A DNA stretch of 64,000 nt from Pythium myriotylum (lineage: Eukaryota > Oomycota > Peronosporomycetes > Pythiales > Pythiaceae): positions 2,294,001-2,358,000 of the forward strand of contig JALJCQ010000004.1 in the NCBI GenBank assembly GCA_023091665.1, read 5' to 3'. The notes beneath the pieces are model-generated. The model ran no database searches, was not told where the DNA came from, and saw only the letters and a program-made list of their open reading frames with translations. Of this stretch, positions 1 to 8,832 are shown in pieces (the stretch's first letter is position 1; every line of letters starts with the position of its first letter). The position numbers and the translations under genes are program-made.

Positions 1-1118
1 TGGAGTCGAGATGGGACCATGAACAGCAATAATAACTCGGCTGACTCGGACACCATGAAGGTCGTGCATAAAACTCGACAGAATACTTTCGTTTGTATCG
101 AGACAAGACACCAAGACTAAAATTACTCGACTTTCTCTATCAACACACGAGGCACGCCATCTGAACAAGCCGTTCTTGGCCGTGTTGGGGCCGAAGCTAG
201 GCGGGATGAGACGTCAAGGCAACGGAAGACGGGATGCTCGGCGTAGTAGCATGTGCTTTCGGAAGCCACAGACGAAGAAACTGTGTTGATCTTCAACTTG
301 ATCCCGCAATACGATGTTCATGGCGTCATACACCTTCAATATAGCCTTGGAGGTATGCGTCAGCCTCTGGATGGCCCCATTGATGTTACTACCTCGAGTC
401 ATTCCAGCGCTTTTTTTATGCTAAAGGTATACGCTATGTACGGCTGCAGTGATAACTCAACGAACTCGGTGAAGATCTCAGATTGTCGTTGAAGTAGCAT
501 CAGTAGTTGGCTGCGTAAATGTTTTGGCCAGCGTTCTGGAACCCAGCCGAGAGCCCGAGCACTTGCGCATTTCCTGCTTGGAGTGCCGTCCAGTTTTCGG
601 CAAAAAAATGGGTACTTGTCTCGCCGAGCGTGTTAGTTGTTGCGCTCTTGTGCTTAAATAGGTGATCATCGTGTAAACAAGCTGGCAAGATATCATTGGG
701 CTCAATGTTGAAGAGATCTCTCCACGTGCCCCGTCACCAGCACCGCTTGAAAAAGAACTTCACCTCGAGTTCCACTTGATTGAGGCAAAAACTCGAGTCA
801 CACACTTTGCCTCCATACGTTGCGAAGCACAGTCAGTGAGGCTGCTCGCAGCGAGTTCGCATCGACTGGAGACGCAAACTTCACGACCATAGAGCTGATT
901 GCAGCACGTACGTGGTGACGCGGAAGAGGCGGCCGAAAGTGCTCATAGTCGCGGAGATACGGGCAGCGAAGGAGGCGTGTCTGCTTGGGGATATGCCTCG
1001 GTGGTGGCAAACAAAAATAGACACTCGAGTGCAACCTGGTCAGCTCTCGGAGAAGAGACAGAGACAGCAAAATCACCATCTCCCCTTCTTTGCCAGTATA
1101 TGCTCTGCATCAGTGACA
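1..1118. other. Gene-free left edge
   Basis: I recognise no gene here. Short open frames occur on both strands but show no family similarity or splice-supported continuation. CTCGAG occurs four times (around 393, 762, 791 and 1024), more than expected by chance, but I can assign no role to it. The right part is probably promoter and 5' leader of the diflavin reductase gene that follows. Confidence 0.5.
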
Positions 1119-3455
1119 ATGGAAGCTTCTGGAGATGCATGGCATGATCCAAGCAATGCCGATAAAGCGCCACCCGCTCTATCAAGCCCTGACAAAGTGA
1201 GAGCAAATCAAAATCACAACATCCGTATCCCTCGTATCAAGCTACCGCTCAGGCAAAAGCGTGCTATGCCAGAGATCAGCGGCATTGAGATCTACTATGG
1301 CACCATGTTCGGTAATGCTGAGCGCTTCGCTCGCTCGCTCGCTTACGAAATTATGACCAAACGCCGTGTCAGTGTTACCGTCCATGATCTCGACGGGTTC
1401 GACCAGAACTCAATGCTCAATCCAGGGCGCAAGCTGTTTGTCTTTGTTGTCTCAACTCATTTTGCGGGCGCCCCATCGCCAAGTGCAGAACGCTTCCGCA
1501 AATGGATTGAGTCATTCTCTTCGCAAATAGAACTTGCAGAGTGTGCCGCCGATGCCAGGGAGGAACATACAGCACCCCAACCATCTACCATACGGAACTG
1601 GATTCAGCGACTCCGTCACGCACGGCACTCATGCAAAGTCTCTCTTGCCCATCATCATAAGCGACCACTCCATGCCATGAAATACACTGTATTTGGTGTT
1701 GGAGACTCGGTCTACTTGACGTTCAACGCGATGGGAAAGTTCGTGGACATCAAGCTCAAGCAGCTCGGTGCCTTGAGATTTCATGCTGTTGGGCTCGGGG
1801 ACTGCTCCGGTGACCTGGATGGTGAATTCAAATCCTGGCAGGCTTGGCTATTGCGAAAGATCCCTCTCCAAGCTTCAATCTCCCAGCTCACAGGAATTAA
1901 TTTTGCTTCTGCATTGGCTACTGTGACATACGGCCGTCTGCGATCACGGCAAGCCATATCGGTTCTACCTACAAGTAGAGCGACCGAGAAGAAGAGTCCA
2001 GAAAAGCTCAGACTGTCCTCATCAACTTCACGGCCAAGTTCTCGAACAAAGCCTCAAGCACAAGACAATGCTGCTGTTCCCTTACGGCGAAGCCCCTTGA
2101 TGACTACGTCCATAGCGGTTAGAGATAACTTCGGTCGGAACGTCCATGTACGTTTCCAGGTTGTACTTCTCGAAGGTGAAGCTATTCTTTATACGCCAGT
2201 AGGGACTCAGCCAAAAGGGCCCCGAACGCCGCGTGCAGCTTTGTTTGACACTAAGCCTTTTGCCGAGATAATCCCTGTGGAGGCAATCGGCTTCTCCTCA
2301 CCTCATTCGAACGCCAAACCATCACGACAACGATCGAGCGGTATTTTTCGAGTGCATGTGTTGAATCCGGAGGAGACGTTTTCAACTGTGAGCACACTCG
2401 CAATCTTCCCCCAGAACAATCCAGTGGATGTCGAGGTAATAGCTCAGGCCTTTGATTTTGATTTGGAGGCCATCATCAAACTCGAAATCGAAGAGAGTCT
2501 GTACCAAGACCGACAGACCGAGCTTCATGCGCTGCAACAGCAGATCCCATTCCCGACGCCATGCAGTGTACGCACAGCACTCACAGAATATTTGGAGCTT
2601 GCTACGGTCACACGAGAGTTTGTCCGTGTCGCTTCGGGATTTGTCGTCACTTCAGACGAGCGTGACTTGCTAGAGAGTCTTTCGTCTTCGGACGGTTCCA
2701 GTGCATTTCAAACACAGATCCAAGATCAGCACAAAGGAATCACAGACATTATTGCAATGGCTCCAACTCTGCAAATCCCGCTTAATGTCTTCGTTAACAT
2801 CACGAGGACAATCAAACCGCGCTACTTCACAATTGCCTCATCTCCGAGAGTCTCGGAGCGGCATCTCGATCTTGCGGTTGCACTTGGAAACCCAGCTGAC
2901 CCCCGTGGGCTTGCGGCATCTTTCTTCCACCGTATACTTGTGTCCGAATATGTAAACCCCATCTGCCTACGCGGATTTGTTAGCGGTTCTCGTTTCCAGT
3001 TCGAGGATGATGGAATCTCTCCGATGGTATTCATCACAACTGGGGTGGGCTTCACAGCCATGCGAGCGATCATCCAAGATCGACTCGCCAAATGGCGTGG
3101 TGTTCCTGAAACCGCAAACCACGTGCTGTTTTTGGGCTCGGCCAGCGAGGATGCGGTGGTTTTCCGTGGTGATTTGCTTCGCTGGGAGCAACAGCTTGTG
3201 CTCAAAGTCCGCTTCGCATTTTCCAACGACCGAAGGCACCCAAGACGCTATGTGCAAGATGTGGTTGCCAGCCGCATGGATGAGATTGTGCAAATCGTGA
3301 ACCTATCGCACGGGTCGCGGATTTTTGTGTGTGGTCGAACAGCAATGGTGCGTCGAATTCGAGAGATTTTTGAGACCGATCAGGTACGTCGTCATAGCCG
3401 TTGGTTTGACGCCGTTCACGCAAGTGGGCGGTACATCGAAGAGGGGTATGGATGA
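1119..3455 (+). CDS. Diflavin reductase, NADPH-P450-reductase-like, copy 1
   Basis: About 778 residues, single exon. An N-terminal flavodoxin-like FMN domain carries the phosphate loop YYGTMFGNAERFA and a second flavin segment FGVGDSVYLTFNAMGKFVD. It is followed by an FAD-binding domain with PRYFTIASSPR (the RxYS-type flavin motif of cytochrome P450 reductases) and an NADPH-binding module with ITTGVGFTAMRA and FVCGRTAMVRRI. The chain ends GRYIEEGYG, with an aromatic residue close to the C-terminus as in P450 reductases. The family moves electrons from NADPH through FAD and FMN to an acceptor; the acceptor here is unknown. No membrane anchor is visible, unlike microsomal P450 reductase. The start at 1119 was chosen for its ATG with A at -3. 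The frame stays open upstream to an ATG at 993, and another ATG lies at 1266. The next gene is its tandem paralogue. Confidence 0.85.
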   Translation: MEASGDAWHDPSNADKAPPALSSPDKVRANQNHNIRIPRIKLPLRQKRAMPEISGIEIYYGTMFGNAERFARSLAYEIMTKRRVSVTVHDLDGFDQNSMLNPGRKLFVFVVSTHFAGAPSPSAERFRKWIESFSSQIELAECAADAREEHTAPQPSTIRNWIQRLRHARHSCKVSLAHHHKRPLHAMKYTVFGVGDSVYLTFNAMGKFVDIKLKQLGALRFHAVGLGDCSGDLDGEFKSWQAWLLRKIPLQASISQLTGINFASALATVTYGRLRSRQAISVLPTSRATEKKSPEKLRLSSSTSRPSSRTKPQAQDNAAVPLRRSPLMTTSIAVRDNFGRNVHVRFQVVLLEGEAILYTPVGTQPKGPRTPRAALFDTKPFAEIIPVEAIGFSSPHSNAKPSRQRSSGIFRVHVLNPEETFSTVSTLAIFPQNNPVDVEVIAQAFDFDLEAIIKLEIEESLYQDRQTELHALQQQIPFPTPCSVRTALTEYLELATVTREFVRVASGFVVTSDERDLLESLSSSDGSSAFQTQIQDQHKGITDIIAMAPTLQIPLNVFVNITRTIKPRYFTIASSPRVSERHLDLAVALGNPADPRGLAASFFHRILVSEYVNPICLRGFVSGSRFQFEDDGISPMVFITTGVGFTAMRAIIQDRLAKWRGVPETANHVLFLGSASEDAVVFRGDLLRWEQQLVLKVRFAFSNDRRHPRRYVQDVVASRMDEIVQIVNLSHGSRIFVCGRTAMVRRIREIFETDQVRRHSRWFDAVHASGRYIEEGYG

Positions 3456-3799
3456 TGCGACCAGAACAGAGGAAGTCGCACACTTTCATCATGACCTTGT
3501 TGGGATATGAGCGGTTGCTGAGTAATAAAGTTCCCAAGCTTTCACCATAAATAAATCAACTGTACATAACGCAACTGGAGATGATCCCTGCATGGCAACG
3601 GCTCTATCCCTAGTACTAATTTGCGCTGTTACAGGATCACCAACCTCCGATCTGGGCGGTGCGATCCAATCCAAAAATCCCCCAGAAGCTGGAGTCATCA
3701 AGCACTGATCACTGTGGTGTCAGGACCAGTACACAAGTCTTCAACATTTACAAGGACTTTCATTTGCGGTAAGCGACCTTCGTTCCCCGGTTCGCCAGC
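3456..3799. other. Spacer between tandem diflavin genes
   Basis: This 344-bp spacer separates the two head-to-tail paralogues. It has no coding frame I can support and presumably holds the 3' end of copy 1 and the promoter of copy 2. I see no distinct element. Confidence 0.5.
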
Positions 3800-6202
3800 A
3801 TGCACTGGAAAAGTCTGTTCCGCACTTCAAGATCAATTACTGAGTATAATACCACTGACACGAACGAGGCGAAACGGCAAGATGAACCTCGTGTAGCTGA
3901 TCGGGGCAGTGAAATCCTGCCGGCTGTGCGCGTGAAGCATGACTGGCGTCTCCGATTTCTGCGAGCGTGTCCCAATACCAGCGAGTTGTCTGAGCTGTCT
4001 ACTATAGAGATATACTACGGCACAATGTTTGGCTCTGCGGAACGATACGCACGGTTGCTTGCTAACGACATCAGTAACCTCCGACGCGTTCACGTCGTTG
4101 TCCAAGACCTGGACGGTTTTGAGGAGTCTTCGTTCTCCAGAGATCGCCTAAGCCCAAATCGCATCTTCATCTTTGTTGTCTCGACTCATTTTGCAGGCTC
4201 CGCGTCTCCAAGTGCCGAGAGGTTCCATAACTGGATTCATGACCTTGTCGCGCAAGCTCGCTGCAGATCCTGGCCAGTCCACGCCACGGGAAGTGGGGTG
4301 GCAGTCTCATCTCCCACGAGCGCAATGAGTCGATTCCGGATGGGGAAGTCTGGGGCATCTGGTAGTCGGAGCCACCCCGCACTTCCTCTGAAGGGTATGC
4401 TGTTTGCGGTGTTTGGCATCGGGGACTCGAATTACCTCACGTTCAACGGTATGGGGAAATCGGTTGATACCAAGCTTCGCGGTCTCGGAGGAACGCGAGT
4501 CGTTCCGCTCGGACTTGGTGACTGCTCGGGCGATTTGCATGGAGTTTTCAAAGCATGGGAGAAGTGCTTACTCAACAAGATACCACGACAAAGAGACTCG
4601 GTATGCGTACTTGACGGTATCCAGGCTGCCACAGCCAGTGCAGTGGAGCGCGTGACGAAGGCTTCAGATTCAATCACGTCTTCCGTAATGAGAAGACTCA
4701 GCATGTCTCCTTCTGTAACCCCGGCGAGTCCTGCAACGTGCACTATCAGCAAGATTAGCACGAAAACTTCGAGATTCGGAAGTTTCAAAGCCGCGGCACT
4801 CTCCCCCAAGATGTCACTGGTTTATCTCCGAGACAACTTCGGCAATTCGGTGCATCTGCGGTTCGTGTGTGTGAACCAGCGGGACGCCGGCGACCTCCGC
4901 GAACAGCTGAACCGGACTTCGGCACGCACGCAGTCACCCTCGTCCGTCAACTCCCTTCCGAGGCGTCCACGAACCCCACGCATCGCACTCTTCGACGAGA
5001 GGCCCTTCGCAGAGATCCTCCCCGTGGAAAGAGTCGGTCGATTATCGTCTCGAATGACAGAACGAACTTGCGGTGTGTTTAGAGTGCGACTTCTTGACCC
5101 AGCAACTACGTACACAACTGTAAGCACCCTCGCGATCTTTCCACACAACCGACCAGAGGACGTCGAGGCCGTTGGTAAGGCCTTTGAGTACGATCTAGAT
5201 GCTGTTATCGAGCTCTACATTGACGAGAGCCGCAACGGGAGCGAAGTTGACGCTCGCTCAGAGCAACAGCAACTACCTTTTCCTACTCCGTGCACCATTC
5301 GGGTGGCCCTCACTGAATTCATTGAGCTTCGCACTGTAAGTCGCGAGTTTGTTCTCGTGGCGTCAGGATTCGTGACCTCTTTGGACGATAAGCGAGTGCT
5401 CGACAGCCTTCTCTCTGTCAATGACTCGTCAGTCTTCAGGACGGACTTCCAAGCACGCCGGCGTGGACTGCTTGATCTCATCATCATGGCACCGACCCTG
5501 AAAATCCCTTTGGCCGTCCTCATCAATCTCGTCCAGCCCATCAAGCCACGATACTTCACCATTGCGTCGTCTCCACGGATCTCACCTCGGGAGTTTGACA
5601 TCGCAATTGCGTTAGGAAGTCCAAATCAACCGCGAGGTCTCGCGGCATCGTTTGTAGATCGCATTCTGTCGTCTCAGGATCCTACGCCTGTTAATCTGCG
5701 CGGATTTGTGATAGGATCACGCTTCCAGTTTCACGACGATGGCATCTCACCCATGGTCTTCATAGCGAGTGGTGTAGGCTTCACCGCAATGCGCGCAATT
5801 CTACAAGATCGCCTCGCTCAGCTGTCGCAAAGCCAGCAGTCTGCATACGAGTCATCAATGCCCAAGCACCTGCTGTTTCTAGGCGCGGCAAATGAAGACT
5901 CTGTTGTGTTCCACCAGGATTTGCGGCGCTGGGAGCAGCAACTCGTGGTGAAAGTGCACCATGCGTACTCTAATGACCCAAGGTTTCCGCGGCGGTACGT
6001 GCAGGACGTTGTCGCTAGTCGTATCGACGAGATCGTGCAGACAGTGGCTTCGTCCAATGCGTCACATGTCTTTGTATGTGGTCGCGTTGGAATGGTGCGG
6101 CGGATCCGTGAGATCTTCGAGAAGGACCAATGGAACCGATACAACAAGTGGTTCGATGCAATCCATAACAGTGGGCGATTTATCGAGGAAGGCTACAAAT
6201 GA
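3800..6202 (+). CDS. Diflavin reductase, NADPH-P450-reductase-like, copy 2
   Basis: 800 residues, single exon starting with ATG at 3800. It has the same domain order as the upstream gene: FMN domain (YYGTMFGSAERYA; FGIGDSNYLTFNGMGKSVD), FAD domain (PRYFTIASSPRIS) and NADPH domain (GVGFTAMRAILQDR; FVCGRVGMVRRI), ending GRFIEEGYK. Long blocks are shared with copy 1, while the linker between the FMN and FAD domains (roughly residues 215-345) has diverged. The pair therefore looks like a tandem duplication that is not very recent. There is no signal peptide or transmembrane anchor, so a soluble reductase is expected. The electron acceptor is unknown. Its stop lies 25 bp from the stop of a convergent short-chain dehydrogenase gene. 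Confidence 0.88.
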   Translation: MHWKSLFRTSRSITEYNTTDTNEAKRQDEPRVADRGSEILPAVRVKHDWRLRFLRACPNTSELSELSTIEIYYGTMFGSAERYARLLANDISNLRRVHVVVQDLDGFEESSFSRDRLSPNRIFIFVVSTHFAGSASPSAERFHNWIHDLVAQARCRSWPVHATGSGVAVSSPTSAMSRFRMGKSGASGSRSHPALPLKGMLFAVFGIGDSNYLTFNGMGKSVDTKLRGLGGTRVVPLGLGDCSGDLHGVFKAWEKCLLNKIPRQRDSVCVLDGIQAATASAVERVTKASDSITSSVMRRLSMSPSVTPASPATCTISKISTKTSRFGSFKAAALSPKMSLVYLRDNFGNSVHLRFVCVNQRDAGDLREQLNRTSARTQSPSSVNSLPRRPRTPRIALFDERPFAEILPVERVGRLSSRMTERTCGVFRVRLLDPATTYTTVSTLAIFPHNRPEDVEAVGKAFEYDLDAVIELYIDESRNGSEVDARSEQQQLPFPTPCTIRVALTEFIELRTVSREFVLVASGFVTSLDDKRVLDSLLSVNDSSVFRTDFQARRRGLLDLIIMAPTLKIPLAVLINLVQPIKPRYFTIASSPRISPREFDIAIALGSPNQPRGLAASFVDRILSSQDPTPVNLRGFVIGSRFQFHDDGISPMVFIASGVGFTAMRAILQDRLAQLSQSQQSAYESSMPKHLLFLGAANEDSVVFHQDLRRWEQQLVVKVHHAYSNDPRFPRRYVQDVVASRIDEIVQTVASSNASHVFVCGRVGMVRRIREIFEKDQWNRYNKWFDAIHNSGRFIEEGYK

Positions 6203-6227
6203 GGCGAGACATATTCCTCAAGATCTA

Positions 6228-6977
6228 TTACCACGGCAGTTCAGGGCCAGTGACGTCGAAGAACTTCGCCGAGTCGGTGAGCTCGAGCTGGTCGAGTCGC
6301 TTCGCGACGTGTGCCACTGACACCTCCGGAGGGATCAGTCCGCGATTCCCAGTGAACTCGGTCTTGACAAGTCCCGGCTGGATTGCGACAACGATGATAT
6401 TATCTGCCTTGAGATCAGACGCGAGGCTGGTTGTGATCATATTTACCGCAGCCTTGGACGTGCGATACGGGTAGCGACTGCCGGTCCCAGGCTTGAAGTT
6501 GTGATACGCGTCGCCGCAAGCGTCCGTGGTCACGTGGGTGCCACCAGCATTCACTGTGATGCTGCCGAGCAGCGACGAGATGTTGGCGACAGTCGCAGAG
6601 CCGCTTTGCCTGGCAGCTAGACGCAGATTCTCCACGAACGCGCGTGTGACTAGGAACGTGCCGACTGCGTTGACTTCGAACGCGTGCATGAAGGCGGCCT
6701 TGGTGGCCGTCTCGAAGGACGCCGGCTCTTCGATGCCTGCGTTGTTGATGAGGAGGTCGATGGGTGTGCCTTCTAGCTCCTTGGCGGCGTTCAGAATTGA
6801 CTCCTCGTCGCTCGTGTCGAGCTGCACAATCTTGGCCGGCGCCAGCGCCTTGAGCGGATCGGCTCGCGTCAGGTCGCGCGCCGTGGCGATGACCGTCCAC
6901 CCGGCTTTGACGTAGAGATCAACAAAGTGGAAGCCGATGCCGCGCGTGGCTCCAGTGATGAGAACCGTCTTGGTCAT
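6228..6977 (-). CDS. Short-chain dehydrogenase/reductase (SDR)
   Basis: 249 residues, single exon. This is a classical SDR: the dinucleotide-binding glycine motif is TGATRGIG near the N-terminus, followed by the structural NNAG motif, the catalytic Ser in the NISSLLGS segment and YRTSK as the catalytic YxxxK. Enzymes of this family oxidise or reduce alcohol or carbonyl groups with NAD(H) or NADP(H). Substrate cannot be told from sequence. The length is typical for a classical SDR without extra domains, and no organelle-targeting signal is apparent. The gene is convergent with the second diflavin reductase and divergent from the HTH gene to the right. Confidence 0.92.
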   Translation of the reverse strand: MTKTVLITGATRGIGFHFVDLYVKAGWTVIATARDLTRADPLKALAPAKIVQLDTSDEESILNAAKELEGTPIDLLINNAGIEEPASFETATKAAFMHAFEVNAVGTFLVTRAFVENLRLAARQSGSATVANISSLLGSITVNAGGTHVTTDACGDAYHNFKPGTGSRYPYRTSKAAVNMITTSLASDLKADNIIVVAIQPGLVKTEFTGNRGLIPPEVSVAHVAKRLDQLELTDSAKFFDVTGPELPW

Positions 6978-7314
6978 GAGCAGTGGGCGAGGAGTGGCAG
7001 CTTCAGAAATGGCTCGTGCCGTCGACCATGGAGTTCGTTCGGGTGACCTTGAAGCGACCGAAGATCAGCAAGCAAGGCGCGTATTCACGATTATGCGCGA
7101 ATTATTCCCAATCAAAATGGACATTACTAGTTTTTATTGCCAATTAGAAAGTTTTTTTTAAAAGCATTTTAGCGAATCAAAGCTAATAAATAGTAGAGTT
7201 ATAGCAAATCAAACGCCCGCCAATTACCTCTTTACAATGACATCAGCGGAGTGACCAAATTGAAGTTGCAGTCTCGACTCACTTCCAAACTCGCCGTAAG
7301 GTCCTCAAGACGAC
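6978..7314. promoter_or_regulatory. Divergent promoter region between the SDR and HTH genes
   Basis: This 337-bp AT-richer spacer lies between divergently transcribed genes, so it should hold both promoters. CCAAT-type sequence is present (GCCAATTAC near 7219, CCAATCA near 7107). A TCACTTCC initiator-like site at about 7269-7276, some 40 nt before the HTH gene ATG, resembles the oomycete TCAYTYY-type initiator; this is pattern matching only. Confidence 0.35.
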
Positions 7315-8627
7315 ATGGCGCGCGGCAAGTGGCTCTCCGAGGACGAGAAAGCGGGCATTCTCAAGATGCACGCGGCCGGCATGAGCGCGGCGGAGATCGC
7401 GAGTCTCATGCAGCGCGGCGTCAAGTCGATCCAGCGCGTGCTTTTCCCCAAGAGCGAGCGAGCGGATGGGTCAACTGAACCGCTATCTCCAGGGTCCGAG
7501 GCGAATGCGATGCCACTAGAGGCACCAATACCAGCTCAAACCGACCCGATGGCTAGGCTTGATACCGCCAAACAAGGGCATGCCCAGTCTGGTGCGACTC
7601 CCGTTCACGAGCTAAGGAAAGTACCGGTGAAAGCCCCAAAACGACCGAAGAAGCCTACTTCAAAGACAGCGTCGATTCCCCCCACACCAGGAACAGGAAA
7701 CCAGATGCCGACACTCACACTTGTCAAGGATATCCAGGTGCAACAGAGCCATTTGCATTTGCAGCCCCAATTATCGCGGATGCCGATGACCCTGTCAGCG
7801 CACAGAAGCAATCCCGTGAACCAGTTCTCAAGTACCCCATCCCATCCGCTTCAAGGAGGCCTTCCGCCGAGCAGTTATCTCAGTATCCGACAGTATTCGA
7901 CGGATATCCCGCGCGATACAGTCCATGACCTAAGAGGGATTGCGGACGCGCCTCCAACGCCTCAAGCGGAATCGTACCTTGATGAAACAACCGTGGTGGA
8001 TATCGTCCCAAATCACGATAGTGACGATGAATGTTGTCGAACTACGAAGTGCCATGAACACAATGTACATCAGCGTCTGAGGGGGGCAGAAGAATCTCGT
8101 CGTTTGAGTGGAGTGGGCACTGGTAAGCGGCTGACGGACTCTTCGTTTTCTGATGCTGATGGCCCCTTATGCGTCTTTTGTTGTGAGGCAAACTCAGAGA
8201 CACAGAAAGAGGTCAAACTGTGATGAGCGGCGTTCCAAGCATCACATCAACGACCTCGCTTCCATCGACTGCTTCGGTGCTTGATGCGTCCCCACTAAGC
8301 CTCTTCCAGGACGAGCTACAGTTGACTCGCCTTAGTTCGTCCCAGACCACACCAACCTCACAGGTCGAACCAGAGCCACCTGTAGCTAGGAAGCGCAAGC
8401 GTGACTTTCTTGGAGTTAGGGAGCCCACCAAGATGTGTATTCAGCGGACTCTGAAGATGGTTGATGAAGCCATCGTAGAATGTACCAAGTCGCACGATTT
8501 GGGGATCTATGAAGAACGCCTTATTCTGATGCTCCAGCGATTTCAGGCAGAGATTCGACTTCTCCAGCTCGAGAAGATTTGCCATCAGACCAAGGTCGCT
8601 GAAGAGTCTTTCTCGTTTTCGTCATGA
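7315..8627 (+). CDS. N-terminal HTH domain protein, likely DNA-binding
   Basis: Two exons, 7315-8122 and 8206-8627, joined across an 83-bp GTAAGC...CACAG intron that restores the frame exactly; the product is 409 residues. Without the intron the first frame stops at 8221. The first 45 residues form a homeodomain-like helix-turn-helix (KWLSEDEKAGILKMHAAGMS with AEIASLM and KSIQRVL), as in short myb/trihelix-like DNA-binding domains. The middle is long, Pro/Ser/Thr-rich and probably disordered, with basic KAPKRPKKP and RKRKRD stretches that could serve nuclear import. The last 75 residues look helical and leucine-rich. I do not recognise the family beyond the HTH, and its target genes are unknown. 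Confidence 0.65.
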
Positions 8628-8760
8628 GATCGTCGTCTCCACCACATGCTCCTTTGTGTGTTGGTCTTCGTTATGCCTTGGGATTGCCGCTCATCATATA
8701 CCGTAATCCAGGACTCCGTCGGTAATAAATCCATCATTGCGGTATATTTCGTCCTTACAG

Positions 8761-8802
8761 GTTACGCACGGCAACGTAACCCGGTGCCGTGCCATGGCAA
8801 CC
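8761..8802. promoter_or_regulatory. Palindromic promoter motifs upstream of SNF5 gene
   Basis: Within the 205-bp spacer before the SNF5 gene there is an inverted repeat GTTACG-N8-CGTAAC (8761-8780) followed by TGCCATGGCAAC (about 8790-8801). The second element matches 12 of 14 positions of the RFX-type X-box GTTGCCATGGCAAC. Function in this organism is not known. Confidence 0.3.
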
Positions 8803-8832
8803 AGACTGTGAAAAACCCGTTCGTTTTTACAA

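Noticed and set aside
912..1118. N-terminal extension of diflavin reductase copy 1 to a GTG at 912
   Set aside because: A GTG start is not credible in a nuclear gene and the extension has no counterpart in the paralogue; an ATG at 993 remains a minor alternative.
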